Source: Arthrobacter sp. efr-133-R2A-120
Lineage (GTDB): Bacteria > Actinomycetota > Actinomycetes > Actinomycetales > Micrococcaceae
Direction: 5' to 3'
Assembly: GCF_030209835.1 (NCBI RefSeq)
Contig: NZ_JARVRF010000001.1
Location: 1 to 64,000, forward strand
DNA length: 64,000 bases
Shown: piece after piece, positions 37,345 through 46,265 of the stretch
How the letters are laid out: every line of letters starts with the position of its first letter
How positions within the stretch are numbered: the first letter of the stretch is position 1
The notes under the pieces: model-generated
The model's input: the letters and a program-made list of their open reading frames with translations, nothing else
Database searches by the model: none
Told to the model about the DNA's origin: nothing
Program-made: the position numbers and the translations under genes

Positions 37345-38535
37345 CTAGCGGGCGGTGGGGGCGGCAGCGGCATCGACGGCAAGGAGGCCGTTGGCGATCT
37401 CGGCGGAGGCCCGCTCGAACGCGCGCCTGGCCGGGTCGCCGACCAGTTGCCAGTCGATGATGGACCCTGTATCCAGGGCCGTGTCGTAGGGGATGTCAAC
37501 AACGGTCCGGACCGCAGCGCTGAGTGCTTCGCGCAGCTTCTTCTGTTCCGCGGTGGCTTCCTTCCAGCCCGCGCCCTGGGTGACCAGAACGACGGCATTG
37601 GCCACGAGGTCCTTGTAACGGGGATGGCCGGTGTGTTCGGACATCGATTCCAGCTGCTCGATCATCCTCAGGGCCGAGACGACGGCGTTGCGTTTGAGCG
37701 TGGTCGGAATGACCAGCTGGTCCGTCACCTCGACGGCTGCCAGCCAGTTCGCCGAACGGGTGTTGTTGCCCGTGTCCACGATGATGGTGTCGTAGAACCT
37801 CGCCACCACCGTGTGGAGGCGGTTGAACTCTTCCACGCCGATGGACTTCATGCGGTCCGGGTCTTCGTCCGAGACCAGAACGTGGAAGCCGTTGTTGCCC
37901 TGGTGCCGGGTGTAGTAGCTCAGTTCGCCCTTGCGGGCCTGTACGGTTTCGAAGGACTCCAACACCCGCAGCAAATCCCAGACCGTGCGGGTCGAGTCGT
38001 TGGAATTCGTCCTGACACCGGCTGTTCCCATGGTCTCGTTGTTGTCCCACACCAGAGTCTGCAGCGCGGAGTGGATCCCGAAGGTCGAGCCCAGGCCGAT
38101 GCTGCAGGTGGTCTTCCCGACACCGCCCAAAGGTTGGGCGACCATGATATTCATGGGGCGCGAGTAAATCCGCTGGATCGCGGCGATATCAGAACGGCGG
38201 GCCAGTTCCGCGGCTCCGACCCTCGGGCTGATCAATCCGAAGCTCACCGTCCGCAGGAATGCCTGCCAGCCGGTGGTGGGAGGCAGCTGGTCATCGACGT
38301 TCTCTTTGCGCAGGATCGCCGCACTGCGCCGGCCGCGCACCAGCGGTTCGGTCTCGGACCGGTCAACAACAGTTGACGGGATTTCCTCAGCAGTGGGGGC
38401 TTGATCGGCTGAAGGCGCAACAACCTTCAGTGCCGGCTCCGGAACAGCAGCAGCGGCCTCGGCCTCGGTGTAGGGCTCGGTCAGGTTAATGGGAGAACGG
38501 CTGGACCGCTCACTTCCCTGCCAGTTCGTGCTCAT
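37345..38535 (-). CDS. MinD/ParA-superfamily ATPase in the transfer operon
   Basis: 396-residue ATPase. An acidic N-terminal tail (~120 residues) precedes QPLGGVGKTTCSIGLGS (~151-167), a deviant-Walker motif, followed by VWDNNETMGT and the IIVDTGNNTRSANWL Walker B region. The start at 38535 has AAAGGAACC upstream. It resembles FleN/MinD-type positioning ATPases more than plasmid ParA; it may place the conjugation apparatus, which is inference. Confidence 0.82.
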   Translation of the reverse strand: MSTNWQGSERSSRSPINLTEPYTEAEAAAAVPEPALKVVAPSADQAPTAEEIPSTVVDRSETEPLVRGRRSAAILRKENVDDQLPPTTGWQAFLRTVSFGLISPRVGAAELARRSDIAAIQRIYSRPMNIMVAQPLGGVGKTTCSIGLGSTFGIHSALQTLVWDNNETMGTAGVRTNSNDSTRTVWDLLRVLESFETVQARKGELSYYTRHQGNNGFHVLVSDEDPDRMKSIGVEEFNRLHTVVARFYDTIIVDTGNNTRSANWLAAVEVTDQLVIPTTLKRNAVVSALRMIEQLESMSEHTGHPRYKDLVANAVVLVTQGAGWKEATAEQKKLREALSAAVRTVVDIPYDTALDTGSIIDWQLVGDPARRAFERASAEIANGLLAVDAAAAPTAR

Positions 38536-38584
38536 CGAATGGTTCCTTTCATGGATGCGTGATGGTGGGTTGTCGGTGCCGTGC

Positions 38585-39100
38585 TCATTTGGCACCTTCC
38601 GGGACGACGAAACGGACGACCTCGAACGGGGCATCCCTGCCGGTGCGGTGCAGCTGCACACCGAAGGTCCCGGCTGGGGATCCGAACTGTGCCAGGACGG
38701 CGTACCCGTTGTTTTCGTCGATCGAGAGATCCCCGGCGCCGAAGGTGCTGATCGGGATCAGTGAGGGGTCAACATAGGCGTAGTCCTCCGCCGCGGCCGG
38801 GGTGAACAGCGGCTTCAAATCGGCCAACCACTTCTCCTCCCCCACCGACGGGCGGGCGTACAGGGTCATGGCCTTGGTGGCCACGTCCAAAGCGGCGGCC
38901 TTGGACGACTGGTCCCAGGCAAGCGAAGACGCAGCGGGGGCATCCGGGGCGACCTGCCGGTGTTCGCCCACCGTCGGAGCGGATGAAGCCTGGGCCTGTC
39001 GGGCAGGCGTCGGGTCGCTGGCCGGTGCCGTGGAAGCGCACCCGGCCAAAACGACGGCCACGGCGACCGCGGCAGCGACCCTATAGGTGGTGTGCAGCAT
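38585..39100 (-). CDS. Putative lipoprotein of the transfer operon
   Basis: 171-residue protein with signal peptide and lipobox VLAGC (Cys21), an Ala/Pro-rich linker (~22-65), and a C-terminal domain of about 100 residues ending VVRFVVPEGAK. Probably a cell-surface component of the channel. Five bases separate it from the hydrolase gene. Confidence 0.7.
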   Translation of the reverse strand: MLHTTYRVAAAVAVAVVLAGCASTAPASDPTPARQAQASSAPTVGEHRQVAPDAPAASSLAWDQSSKAAALDVATKAMTLYARPSVGEEKWLADLKPLFTPAAAEDYAYVDPSLIPISTFGAGDLSIDENNGYAVLAQFGSPAGTFGVQLHRTGRDAPFEVVRFVVPEGAK

Positions 39101-39105
39101 GGTAG

Positions 39106-40188
39106 TTACCTCTGATCTGCTTTGCTCGGGATGTACAGGTAGGCGCTGGCGAAGCCAGCCGGAACCTCGATCGTGGAATACCGGTGGTCATTGGGCGGGG
39201 CCATGCCGTTGTACTGCTCGATGATGATCCGGTCCCCCATGACTGCTTTCACCACACCCACGTGCCCCATGGGCCCGGTGTAAAGATTCGGAGACCGGAA
39301 ACCCGCATCGAACCAGGCAATCGCCCCGACGACGGGCGACTTGCTCGTGGGCCAGCCCTGCCGGTCCCAGGCGGCCTTCCACGTCACCGCGTTCCCTGCC
39401 CCGATGGATCCCGGCGTGAACTTCGCCCCCGGGCCCACCTGCTGCATCAGCCGATACCAGGCAAAGTCCACGCACTCCCGGAAATAGAACGAGGTCGCAG
39501 GGTTCAAACTGCCGTCAGGGCAGGTGTAACCGGCTTCGATGATGCAATGAGGTTTACCCGCGTCCGGGTAATCATCGCCCTCCCCCACCGCGCCGGCATT
39601 GCCCATGCAGCCGGATGCCGGGACAGTGCCACCGGCCCTCGCCGAATACACTTCAGTTGCCGGCCCCCAGAACCGGGCGTAGTGATAAGGGTCCGCGTTG
39701 CGCTGGGTACGGTTCGCCGCGATTGTCGGAGGCAGCGACTCCCACCCAGAAACCCGTTGGAGTGCTTTGAAGAAATTCGTTGCACTGATCCTCGGATCCA
39801 TGCGGTCCGCATACGAACCCCACGAGCCGTTGGCCCGCTGCTGGAACAAACCCTGCGAATCAGGACCCGGGCCATCCCCGTAGTCCAGGACCTTCAAGGA
39901 GGACTCGCCCATCGCGGTCATCACCCCAATGGTCTGGCCCGTCGCGGACAGGCCCAGCGCTTTGCCGGCGGCGATGATTTTGTCCGCGTTCTCCAGCTGC
40001 ACCCCGGAATAGCCGGCGATGTTCCCACCCGGCGCCGGGGATCCCGACGCCCGTCCGGCTGCATCAACGAGCGGAGAGCAGGCGCCGGCAGCAACAGGGG
40101 TGTCGCTGTTGTTGTCATCGAGCACGACAACAACACCAACGACAAGAACCAGAATCGCTCCGAGCGCAGCACCAACGACCTTAAGCAT
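39106..40188 (-). CDS. Cell-wall hydrolase with CHAP-type C-terminus
   Basis: 360-residue exported protein: N-terminal membrane helix (AALGAILVLVVGVVVVL), a lysozyme-like domain with TAMGESSLKVLDYG and SQGLFQQR, and a C-terminal CHAP domain where FRECVDFAWYRL holds the catalytic Cys and HVGVVKAVMGD the His. It likely opens peptidoglycan for the conjugation channel. ATG 40188 is chosen; the stop of the upstream gene overlaps it by a few bases. Confidence 0.85.
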   Translation of the reverse strand: MLKVVGAALGAILVLVVGVVVVLDDNNSDTPVAAGACSPLVDAAGRASGSPAPGGNIAGYSGVQLENADKIIAAGKALGLSATGQTIGVMTAMGESSLKVLDYGDGPGPDSQGLFQQRANGSWGSYADRMDPRISATNFFKALQRVSGWESLPPTIAANRTQRNADPYHYARFWGPATEVYSARAGGTVPASGCMGNAGAVGEGDDYPDAGKPHCIIEAGYTCPDGSLNPATSFYFRECVDFAWYRLMQQVGPGAKFTPGSIGAGNAVTWKAAWDRQGWPTSKSPVVGAIAWFDAGFRSPNLYTGPMGHVGVVKAVMGDRIIIEQYNGMAPPNDHRYSTIEVPAGFASAYLYIPSKADQR

Positions 40189-40660
40189 TGCCGCCCCGTT
40201 CTCTTGCAAGCGCTCGTGTCAGCGGGATGGCGGCAACACTCCTCCGGGGCCAAGCGTCAGCAATCCACAGCTGACCAGCCGACTCGACCGTCAGGACCAC
40301 ATCAGGGCGGCGGAGCCGGAAAACGACACCAGGGCGCTTGTCTCCGAAGACCTCCGCCGCAGGATGCAGGGGCAGATTCCCGGTACTGACCAACTCCCCA
40401 AGAACCGCCTCAACATCACCCAGGGCACCGGCACGTCGCGCGACCTCGGCCGCGGACGTCACACCGGCGCAGCGGCCATCCACCAGCTCGTTGTCATCGA
40501 TCATCCCCAACATGACAGTCAGGACCTTCCGATGGTCTTCCGGGACGTCAAGGATGTTGATCCATCCGGCGAACCCTTCACGTTCGGCGGCAGCACGGTC
40601 TGACAGGAACGGTGTTGCCGGCCACATCACCCCGAAAGGCAACAAACTTGCCATCTCCAT
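40181..40660 (-). CDS. Hypothetical protein heading the transfer operon
   Basis: 159-residue soluble protein; start at 40660 with AAGGGGGAG upstream. The centre (TSAAEVARRAGALGDVEAVLGELVSTG) looks like a winged-helix segment, so it might be regulatory, but no family is recognised. First gene of the minus-strand operon, divergent from the HTH gene at 40917. Confidence 0.6.
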   Translation of the reverse strand: MEMASLLPFGVMWPATPFLSDRAAAEREGFAGWINILDVPEDHRKVLTVMLGMIDDNELVDGRCAGVTSAAEVARRAGALGDVEAVLGELVSTGNLPLHPAAEVFGDKRPGVVFRLRRPDVVLTVESAGQLWIADAWPRRSVAAIPLTRALARERGGNA

Positions 40661-40841
40661 CACTCCCCCTTGCTCCGGACGATCACTCCCTACCAGTCGG
40701 TCCCGACAAAATCCATCGATTGGAGCCGGGCAAAGTCTCTCCCATACCGCCGGTATGTTCTTGTCACATCCCCCAAACGAGACCCATCCCACCGGCTGTG
40801 CGAAACAAACCCGTCATAAAACAGGTCGATCGGTATGACAA

Positions 40842-40872
40842 GCTTAGCGCATAGTTTAACTATGCGCTAAGC
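40842..40872. promoter_or_regulatory. Perfect 31-bp palindromic operator candidate
   Basis: 15-bp arms (GCTTAGCGCATAGTT and AACTATGCGCTAAGC) surround a single T. It lies in the divergent gap between the transfer operon and the winged-helix gene, 45 bases before the latter's start, an ideal position for a shared operator. Confidence 0.65.
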
Positions 40873-40916
40873 TCTGCGTATGACCAAGTTCAAATGGTTG
40901 GGGCAAGATATAACTC

Positions 40917-41249
40917 ATGCCTCGATATGTCCGACCGAAAGCGCCAGCCTCCCTGGAGGCGGCAATTGACGCGTTCGGCGGCAATCACGCGAAGGTTGCC
41001 GTCCTTGGCTTCCTCACAGAAAAGGGCCCCGCCACGGCGGCCGAGGTTGCCGACGGAACGGGGCTGGGTCGTCCGACAGTCAAAGCCCACCTGTATCAGC
41101 TCGCGGACGCCGGGGTGGTCGTTGCCGACCCGGCGCGAGTGCTTCCCGTGGAAGACCGCACCGGGCGGCGGGTCAAATATTCGGTGGTCACGGATGAGCT
41201 CCGCCGCCACTACGAGGCCCTGGGCAGGTCCTTCGGGCTTGTCGATTAG
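40917..41249 (+). CDS. ArsR-like winged-helix regulator
   Basis: 110-residue protein with a helix-turn-helix core: VLGFLTEKGPATAAEVADGTGLGRPTVKAHLYQLADAGVV at about residues 29-68, followed by a beta wing. Predicted to repress the divergent conjugation operon through the adjacent palindrome. No metal-ligand Cys residues, so not a metal sensor. The ATG has no clear ribosome-binding site. From 41250 to 41683 no gene is seen. Confidence 0.75.
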   Translation: MPRYVRPKAPASLEAAIDAFGGNHAKVAVLGFLTEKGPATAAEVADGTGLGRPTVKAHLYQLADAGVVVADPARVLPVEDRTGRRVKYSVVTDELRRHYEALGRSFGLVD

Positions 41250-41683
41250 CTGGGATTCACCGCATGATTTGAGTCGCGTAATTGAGCGCTCAGGCAAGAT
41301 GGAGTACCGAAACCAGATGGGCTTCACCGAGACGTCCAGCCAACTTCAGCTTCCCCTACGGCCGGTACACGACCACGCCATCATTGTCCGTCGGCGCGCT
41401 CAGGCGGGGACGGAGTCGGAGTGACCGAACGGGGCTAACTCTCCACTGGAGGAGGCACGAGGACTTAGTGCGGCTGATGTTGATTTCGGCACGTGTTTCT
41501 GTTTCAACACGCCGAAAGCTGTTTCAGTTTCAATGCCGGGATAGATCACTCCTCGGTGATAGTTTCGGTTTCAGAGATGCCGAATTACCCAGCAATTCGA
41601 CTCTCAGGGTCCACTAAGACATTCGGCCCGACCAATCTATTGAAGCAACGGCGGCTTTCAACTGCCGAGTTCAAAGGACAGGG

Positions 41684-41914
41684 ATGATGGCACCAGTAAC
41701 CCGCACAGGCAGGCGCTCCAAAGGCGACCGCAAATTCGTCGGATTCCGCATCGCTACACCGAAGGCAGACGCAATGGACCTCATTGCCAAAGCTGAGGGG
41801 TACCAGTACGTAAGCGACTGGCTGTCCGACTTGGTCGACCAACGCTTGGCCAACACCAACCTTCACGCAATAGTTCAGCAGGAGGAGTTGCCCCTTAGGC
41901 GCTTAGCCTCATAA
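41684..41914 (+). CDS. Small basic plasmid protein (76 aa)
   Basis: AAAGGA precedes two adjacent ATG codons. The protein has a basic N-terminus (TRTGRRSKGDRKFVGFRI) and a helix containing VSDWLSDLVDQRL. It lies just ahead of the replication gene and could be a copy-control or mobilisation accessory protein; this is a positional guess. Confidence 0.55.
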   Translation: MMAPVTRTGRRSKGDRKFVGFRIATPKADAMDLIAKAEGYQYVSDWLSDLVDQRLANTNLHAIVQQEELPLRRLAS

Positions 41915-41919
41915 AAGAA

Positions 41920-41944
41920 GAAGGCCCGCATTAAGCGGGCCTTC
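41920..41944 (+). terminator. Terminator-like hairpin
   Basis: GAAGGCCCGC and GCGGGCCTTC form a perfect 10-bp stem around ATTAA, five bases after the small gene's stop. No T-run follows, as is common for hairpin terminators in high-GC actinobacteria. Confidence 0.6.
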
Positions 41945-41956
41945 GACGAAGATTGA

Positions 41957-42000
41957 GACTTACTTTCTGGATTGCTGGCCGGCGAGACAGTAAGTAAGTC
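41957..42000. repeat. Inverted repeat in the leader of the replication gene
   Basis: GACTTACTTTCTG and CAGTAAGTAAGTC match at 12 of 13 positions across an 18-base gap. A further short inverted repeat, CCAGTC/GACTGG, lies at 42044-42061. Both could fold in the rep mRNA leader or bind an initiator. Confidence 0.4.
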
Positions 42001-42115
42001 GAGTGGTTGACCCTCACAGGCCCACCTTTTTGCTGCTATAAAACCAGTCTGGCAGGACTGGCCCTTTGTCATTCCATTCGACAGGAACAAGGTTATCGTA
42101 CCCCAGCACGCGATC

Positions 42116-43957
42116 GTGCTGCCAGCTGCCTTCGGCGTTGGCGTGTCGCGCGATTCAAATGACCCCGCACAACTGTGGGCTGCACTTGCACCCATGCTCG
42201 CCGGACAGCCGCGCGTCCGGCTCTCCAAGGACGCCGGAAAGACCTACCCGCAGAAGCACGAACGTGCCCTGACTGAGGCGCTCCCCGCCCTCCCTGCCGC
42301 GGTCCGGATCTTCGGCAAAGACGGTACTTGTGCCGCGATCTTCCTTGACTTCGACTCCGCTGTCGCAGGCACTGACTGGGTTCAGGCCGACGTTCGGGCT
42401 GTCCAGGCCTGGCTGCACCGCTGCGGAGCCCGCTGGATTGAGGACTACTCGCCCAACGGCGGACGCCACGTCTACATCCCGCTGGCTGAACGTGTGACTT
42501 TCTCTGAAGCACGCGATCTTGTCGAAGCTCTGGGCACCCGGTACCGGACTCTGGACAAGACCCCGCACCAGAACATCCTTCACGGCTGCATGCGCACGCC
42601 CGGTTCGCCGCACAAGCACGGCGGCCACCAGCAGCTCGCCATGTCACTTTCCATGGCTTACGACGTTGCCCGCCGCCCCAATTCGATCTCCATCTGGTCT
42701 GCCATGAACGATGATCTGGCCAGTGAGATAGCCGCGGTACGTGCACTGCGCCTTGAGCAGACGTACATGCCGACGGCCGTCGATGCACCAGGAGTCCAAT
42801 ACTTTGCAGGCCGAATGTCCCGGGCCATGCAGCAAATGGCACGTACCGGGCTCTACGACGCCAACCGGTACGCCTCCGACTCGGAAGCCCGCCAGGCCAT
42901 TGTTGCCGGCGCTGCAGCAGCCGGCATGGAGCTGGTCGAGGTCGAGCGCCGGATTCTGCAGGGGAGCTGGCCCGGGCTGGCCTCTTTCTATGCCCGGTAT
43001 ACATCCCGCCACCGCATCCCCGCATTGCGACGGGACTGGATGAACGCTATCAGCTACCTCAGCAGAAACAAGGAATCGAGGAACGGAAAGAACAATGCCC
43101 GTATATCCCCCACAAGCCAGCCAAATACACAGCCCCAAGGGATTGAAGGAAATCCGATTTCATCGAATCCCGATGCCGAACATCGGTTCATCAGAACCTG
43201 GCGCAATGCACTCCACCTAAAGGAACACGCTTACGCCGACTCCAGAACCGGACTTGCCCGCCGGATGGTACTGCGTTCTTTGGGGGAAGCTGCTCACAAG
43301 ACAGCGTCAAGGTTTGTGGAATTCGGCGCTCGGTCCATCGCGGTGGCCACCGGTCTGGACCACACAACGGTCGGATCCCATTTGAGAGCCTTGCGCAGCG
43401 AGAAAGATCCCTTGGTAACACTGGTAGAAGAAGGCCGTGGTACCAAAGGGGATCTCTACATGCTGACGGTGCCGGAGGAGGTGAAGACAGCAGCCGAAGA
43501 CCTGACCTGGCCGAAGGGGAAAATCCATGCCCTCCGTCCTGTCTTCAGGGAGTTGGGCTTGCCGGCGGCGTTCGTGTACGAAACACTCGAGCACTCCCCC
43601 GGCCTGGCAACGGCGGACGTCGTCCGGATCACCCGTCTCTCACGTACCGCTGTCAGTGAAGCGCTCGACGTGATGGCTGCTTGGAACATGATCGTTCGAA
43701 ACAAGCAAAGGGCATGGTCAGTGGTGCCCACGACGTCGCTGAAGGAGCTTGCCGAACACTTCGGCGTCCTGGAGGCCGTCGCTGAGCAGCTTCAGAAATA
43801 CAAGAACGACCGAATCCTCTGGAGGGAGTGGTTATCCAAGAACGTCAATACCGTCGCTGAGCTGCTCTCCCCTGGCGAAGACTATCCCTGGGAGACGTTT
43901 GAAGGCCCACCCGATGAGTGGGCCCTCACGGACCTTGCTTTCACAAGAGCCTCTTAG
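42116..43957 (+). CDS. Plasmid replication protein with primase-type domain
   Basis: 613-residue protein. Residues ~70-125 carry archaeo-eukaryotic primase-like motifs: IFLDFD (D78, D80) and GGRHVYIP (H118). A helical region follows, and residues ~380-560 hold winged-helix segments (for example ADVVRITRLSRTAVSEALDVM). Such architecture suits a plasmid initiator that primes its own origin. The GTG start has no ribosome-binding site, and the frame stays open upstream to about 42011 with sensible composition but no ATG, GTG or TTG, so the true start is uncertain. parAB and repeat fields lie immediately downstream. Confidence 0.75.
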   Translation: MLPAAFGVGVSRDSNDPAQLWAALAPMLAGQPRVRLSKDAGKTYPQKHERALTEALPALPAAVRIFGKDGTCAAIFLDFDSAVAGTDWVQADVRAVQAWLHRCGARWIEDYSPNGGRHVYIPLAERVTFSEARDLVEALGTRYRTLDKTPHQNILHGCMRTPGSPHKHGGHQQLAMSLSMAYDVARRPNSISIWSAMNDDLASEIAAVRALRLEQTYMPTAVDAPGVQYFAGRMSRAMQQMARTGLYDANRYASDSEARQAIVAGAAAAGMELVEVERRILQGSWPGLASFYARYTSRHRIPALRRDWMNAISYLSRNKESRNGKNNARISPTSQPNTQPQGIEGNPISSNPDAEHRFIRTWRNALHLKEHAYADSRTGLARRMVLRSLGEAAHKTASRFVEFGARSIAVATGLDHTTVGSHLRALRSEKDPLVTLVEEGRGTKGDLYMLTVPEEVKTAAEDLTWPKGKIHALRPVFRELGLPAAFVYETLEHSPGLATADVVRITRLSRTAVSEALDVMAAWNMIVRNKQRAWSVVPTTSLKELAEHFGVLEAVAEQLQKYKNDRILWREWLSKNVNTVAELLSPGEDYPWETFEGPPDEWALTDLAFTRAS

Positions 43958-43983
43958 AGTTGGCAGCGCGAGGTCGATCTTCC

Positions 43984-44012
43984 TTCATGCATGAAAGATT
44001 TCATTCATTCAT
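43984..44012. repeat. Centromere-like repeat cluster, distal side of parAB
   Basis: TTCATGCATGAA (a perfect palindrome) is followed by ATTTCATTCATTCATG. The same units recur in large numbers at 45395-45830, on the other side of parAB, suggesting partition-protein binding sites on both flanks. Confidence 0.5.
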
Positions 44013-44045
44013 GTCCGTTAGAACCTCATCAGCGCTTTTCCTTCA

Positions 44046-44525
44046 TCAGCCCCAGCGGCTAAGAATCGCCTGTTCGGTTGCCTCGCGGACCGAGATGCCT
44101 TCTTCGTCAGCTGCAGCGTAAAGCACATCCACAACGTTCTGGGCCAGCCGCGTGCTGAACGGGTATGTCACTTCCCGGCGGCTAGTCTTTGTATTGACTG
44201 CTTTCTTGGTGCTCGTCGAAGCCCTGGCCTGTTGGCGGACGGGAGCCGCCTGTTTAACAGCCTGTGTCGCGGCCGGTGGGGCCACCGGCGTTTCGACCGT
44301 CACCGGTTGGGTCTCTGGAGCCGTGGTGTCTGGCTCCGACTTAACCACCGGCGCTACCCTACTGGCGTCAGGCTCGGCAGCCTGTGCGACGACGGGTGCC
44401 AAAGTGGCGTCGGATGCCTGGGCGGGGGCCGCCGGCGAGTAGTCCACCGGATCGACCTTCTCATCGGCCGCCGGCCGGGGCCTGCGCTTGAGGACGGGCG
44501 GGCGTTCTTTCAAGTCATCGCTCAC
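44046..44525 (-). CDS. Small ParB-like partition adaptor
   Basis: 159-residue protein. Residues 1-~115 are Pro/Ala/Lys-rich and probably unstructured; the last 45 residues (TYPFSTRLAQNVVDVLYAAA, then EEGISVREATEQAILSRWG) fit a ribbon-helix-helix DNA-binding fold. GTG 44525 overlaps the parA stop by GTGA. Role: binding the repeats and loading ParA. Confidence 0.7.
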   Translation of the reverse strand: MSDDLKERPPVLKRRPRPAADEKVDPVDYSPAAPAQASDATLAPVVAQAAEPDASRVAPVVKSEPDTTAPETQPVTVETPVAPPAATQAVKQAAPVRQQARASTSTKKAVNTKTSRREVTYPFSTRLAQNVVDVLYAAADEEGISVREATEQAILSRWG

Positions 44526-45304
44526 TTGACGATCTCTTTCATCAACTCGGTGTAGGCTTCCACGACGGGCAGGCCCTTTCGGTACTCGCCATACCATTCC
44601 TGTGTTACACGCATCTCCTGGACAATGGTCCGGTGTGGGACGAGTGGGGTGAGCAGCATCCCGGTTTGCCGAAGCTCATCGATGCTGGACACCGCGATGC
44701 GTGACATGACCGTAGAAGCGACGGCGCCGACGACGATGCCAGCCTCCTGCAGATTGTCCGGGGCGCCGATCCGCTTACGGGACATCCGGAACTGTTCGAC
44801 GCTCTTGCGGGCGCCTGCAACACCATCCACTCCATCGACGGTGGCTCCTGCTGCGTACACAATTGTGTCGGCGGCGTTTAAGGCAGACAGCGTCAACGGG
44901 CCACCCTGGCGGTTCGGGCAATCGATGATGACGACGTCTGCGTTTATCCCGATGAGTGACGTGCGTAAGCGCAACTCCGCATGGTCAGCGCGGTCAGCCT
45001 CACGATTTGAGACGCTGCGGGCCGAGGGGACGACACGAAAGTTCGGAAACCACGAGCTCTCCACAGCGAGATCTTCAGCCCAGCCTTCCGGATCGGCGTC
45101 CCCCAGGATGGCGCCGACGTGCAGACCTTCCTCTTTGGGTTCAACGCCGATCCACTTGCTGGCCGCGGCCCGCGGGTCGAGGTCGACAAGTACAACTTTG
45201 CGCCCTGAAGCGGCGGTGACGGCCGCGAGTGATACAGCAGTCGTCGTCTTGGTGGCACCACCCGACTCGCTGTAAACCATGATTGTTTGCATGCTTGAAA
45301 GCAT
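44522..45304 (-). CDS. parA: ParA plasmid-partition ATPase
   Basis: 260-residue ParA with the deviant Walker A SGGATKTTTAVSLA (~14-27), Walker A' region VVLVDLDPRAAAS, and Walker B VVIIDCPNR (~122-130). It uses ATP to move plasmid copies to daughter cells. Starts at 45304 or 45292 are both possible. ACGCA/TGCGT and TGACA/TGTCA inverted repeats lie within 50 bases upstream and may be promoter or autoregulatory elements. Confidence 0.88.
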   Translation of the reverse strand: MLSSMQTIMVYSESGGATKTTTAVSLAAVTAASGRKVVLVDLDPRAAASKWIGVEPKEEGLHVGAILGDADPEGWAEDLAVESSWFPNFRVVPSARSVSNREADRADHAELRLRTSLIGINADVVIIDCPNRQGGPLTLSALNAADTIVYAAGATVDGVDGVAGARKSVEQFRMSRKRIGAPDNLQEAGIVVGAVASTVMSRIAVSSIDELRQTGMLLTPLVPHRTIVQEMRVTQEWYGEYRKGLPVVEAYTELMKEIVK

Positions 45305-45394
45305 TCCTGACGCACGTATGCGTTACAAGCAGCCACGCCGCCTGCCCCCTACTGTGACAAAGATGTCATGCAAGCAATCTTTCCTTCCAGCATG

Positions 45395-45830
45395 ATTTCT
45401 TTCTTTCATGCATGTTTACATTCCTCCAGAAATCCGCTGATTTTCGGTCATTTCAAGACGCAGACGACCTCGGCGCCCCCCACCCCGGTGGGGCGCGACT
45501 TCTCCCGCCGAGCATTCGAGTCATCGAGCATGCTTCATGCATGAATGACTGCAATCCTTAACACGCCCGGGTTAATTCCGCGCAGCCACCACCGGTTGGT
45601 CGCTGACCGGGAGAATTTCATGCATGCTTGCAAGAATGCATGAACGAAATCATGCATGATAGCATGACCGATTTCTTGAATGAATGCAGGAAGGAAGGAC
45701 TGAATGAATGAATGAATGAATGAATGAAACAATGCATTCATTCATACATCTCGAACCTGCGACCCCTGCGATCATTCGACCAGCAAGCAAGCTTTCATGC
45801 ATGCATGAATGGAAGCGTGAATGGATGCAA
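45395..45830. repeat. ATGCAT and GAAT repeat field (putative parS/iterons)
   Basis: At least six copies of a (T)TCATGCATG(A) unit, plus a run of tetranucleotide GAAT repeats at about 45698-45728, fill this gene-free stretch upstream of parA. Units occur in both orientations. Repeats of this kind serve as centromeres or replication iterons; a choice between the two cannot be made from sequence. Confidence 0.6.
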
Positions 45831-46089
45831 GTCCATTGGGTCACGGTACTTTCCTGGCTGAGCTCGACCGAGGCGGCCCTACTCGACGTTGCCGACGTTC
45901 CTGTACGGGGACCCGCGGTGGTGGAGAGGCGATGGGGAGCTCGACGGGGGTCCGCAGGATGCACAACGAGCTCTAGGTGGTCACCTCGCTTTGCAGGCGC
46001 TAGAGGAGAAATGGCCAAGGTTCGGCGCCGGGCGTGGTTCCCGGGCTTACTGCCGCCAAGGCGGACCGAGAACAGGCTCAGGCCGAAGC

Positions 46090-46265
46090 CGGGGTCCTGG
46101 CCGCCGCGCGGATGTCCGTGCGTCTGTGAAGGACCGGGTGCGCCGGCGCAGAGCGGTGAATACTGCCATGCTGGAACTGTACTGGGGGGATCGGGCGAAC
46201 CATTCTGGACCGGCGGACCGCCCGGCCGTGGGGGAGCAAGGTATTGGATCGGCTGGCCACGCCAC
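46090..46265 (+). pseudogene. N-terminal DUF1016/YhcG fragment
   Basis: The plus strand reads RRRRAVNTAMLELYW, then with a one-base shift GIGRTILDRRTARPWGSKV and LDRLA, matching the N-terminal region of the intact gene at 26139-27185. The rest is absent. 45831-46089 and 46266-46648 hold no gene. Confidence 0.7.
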
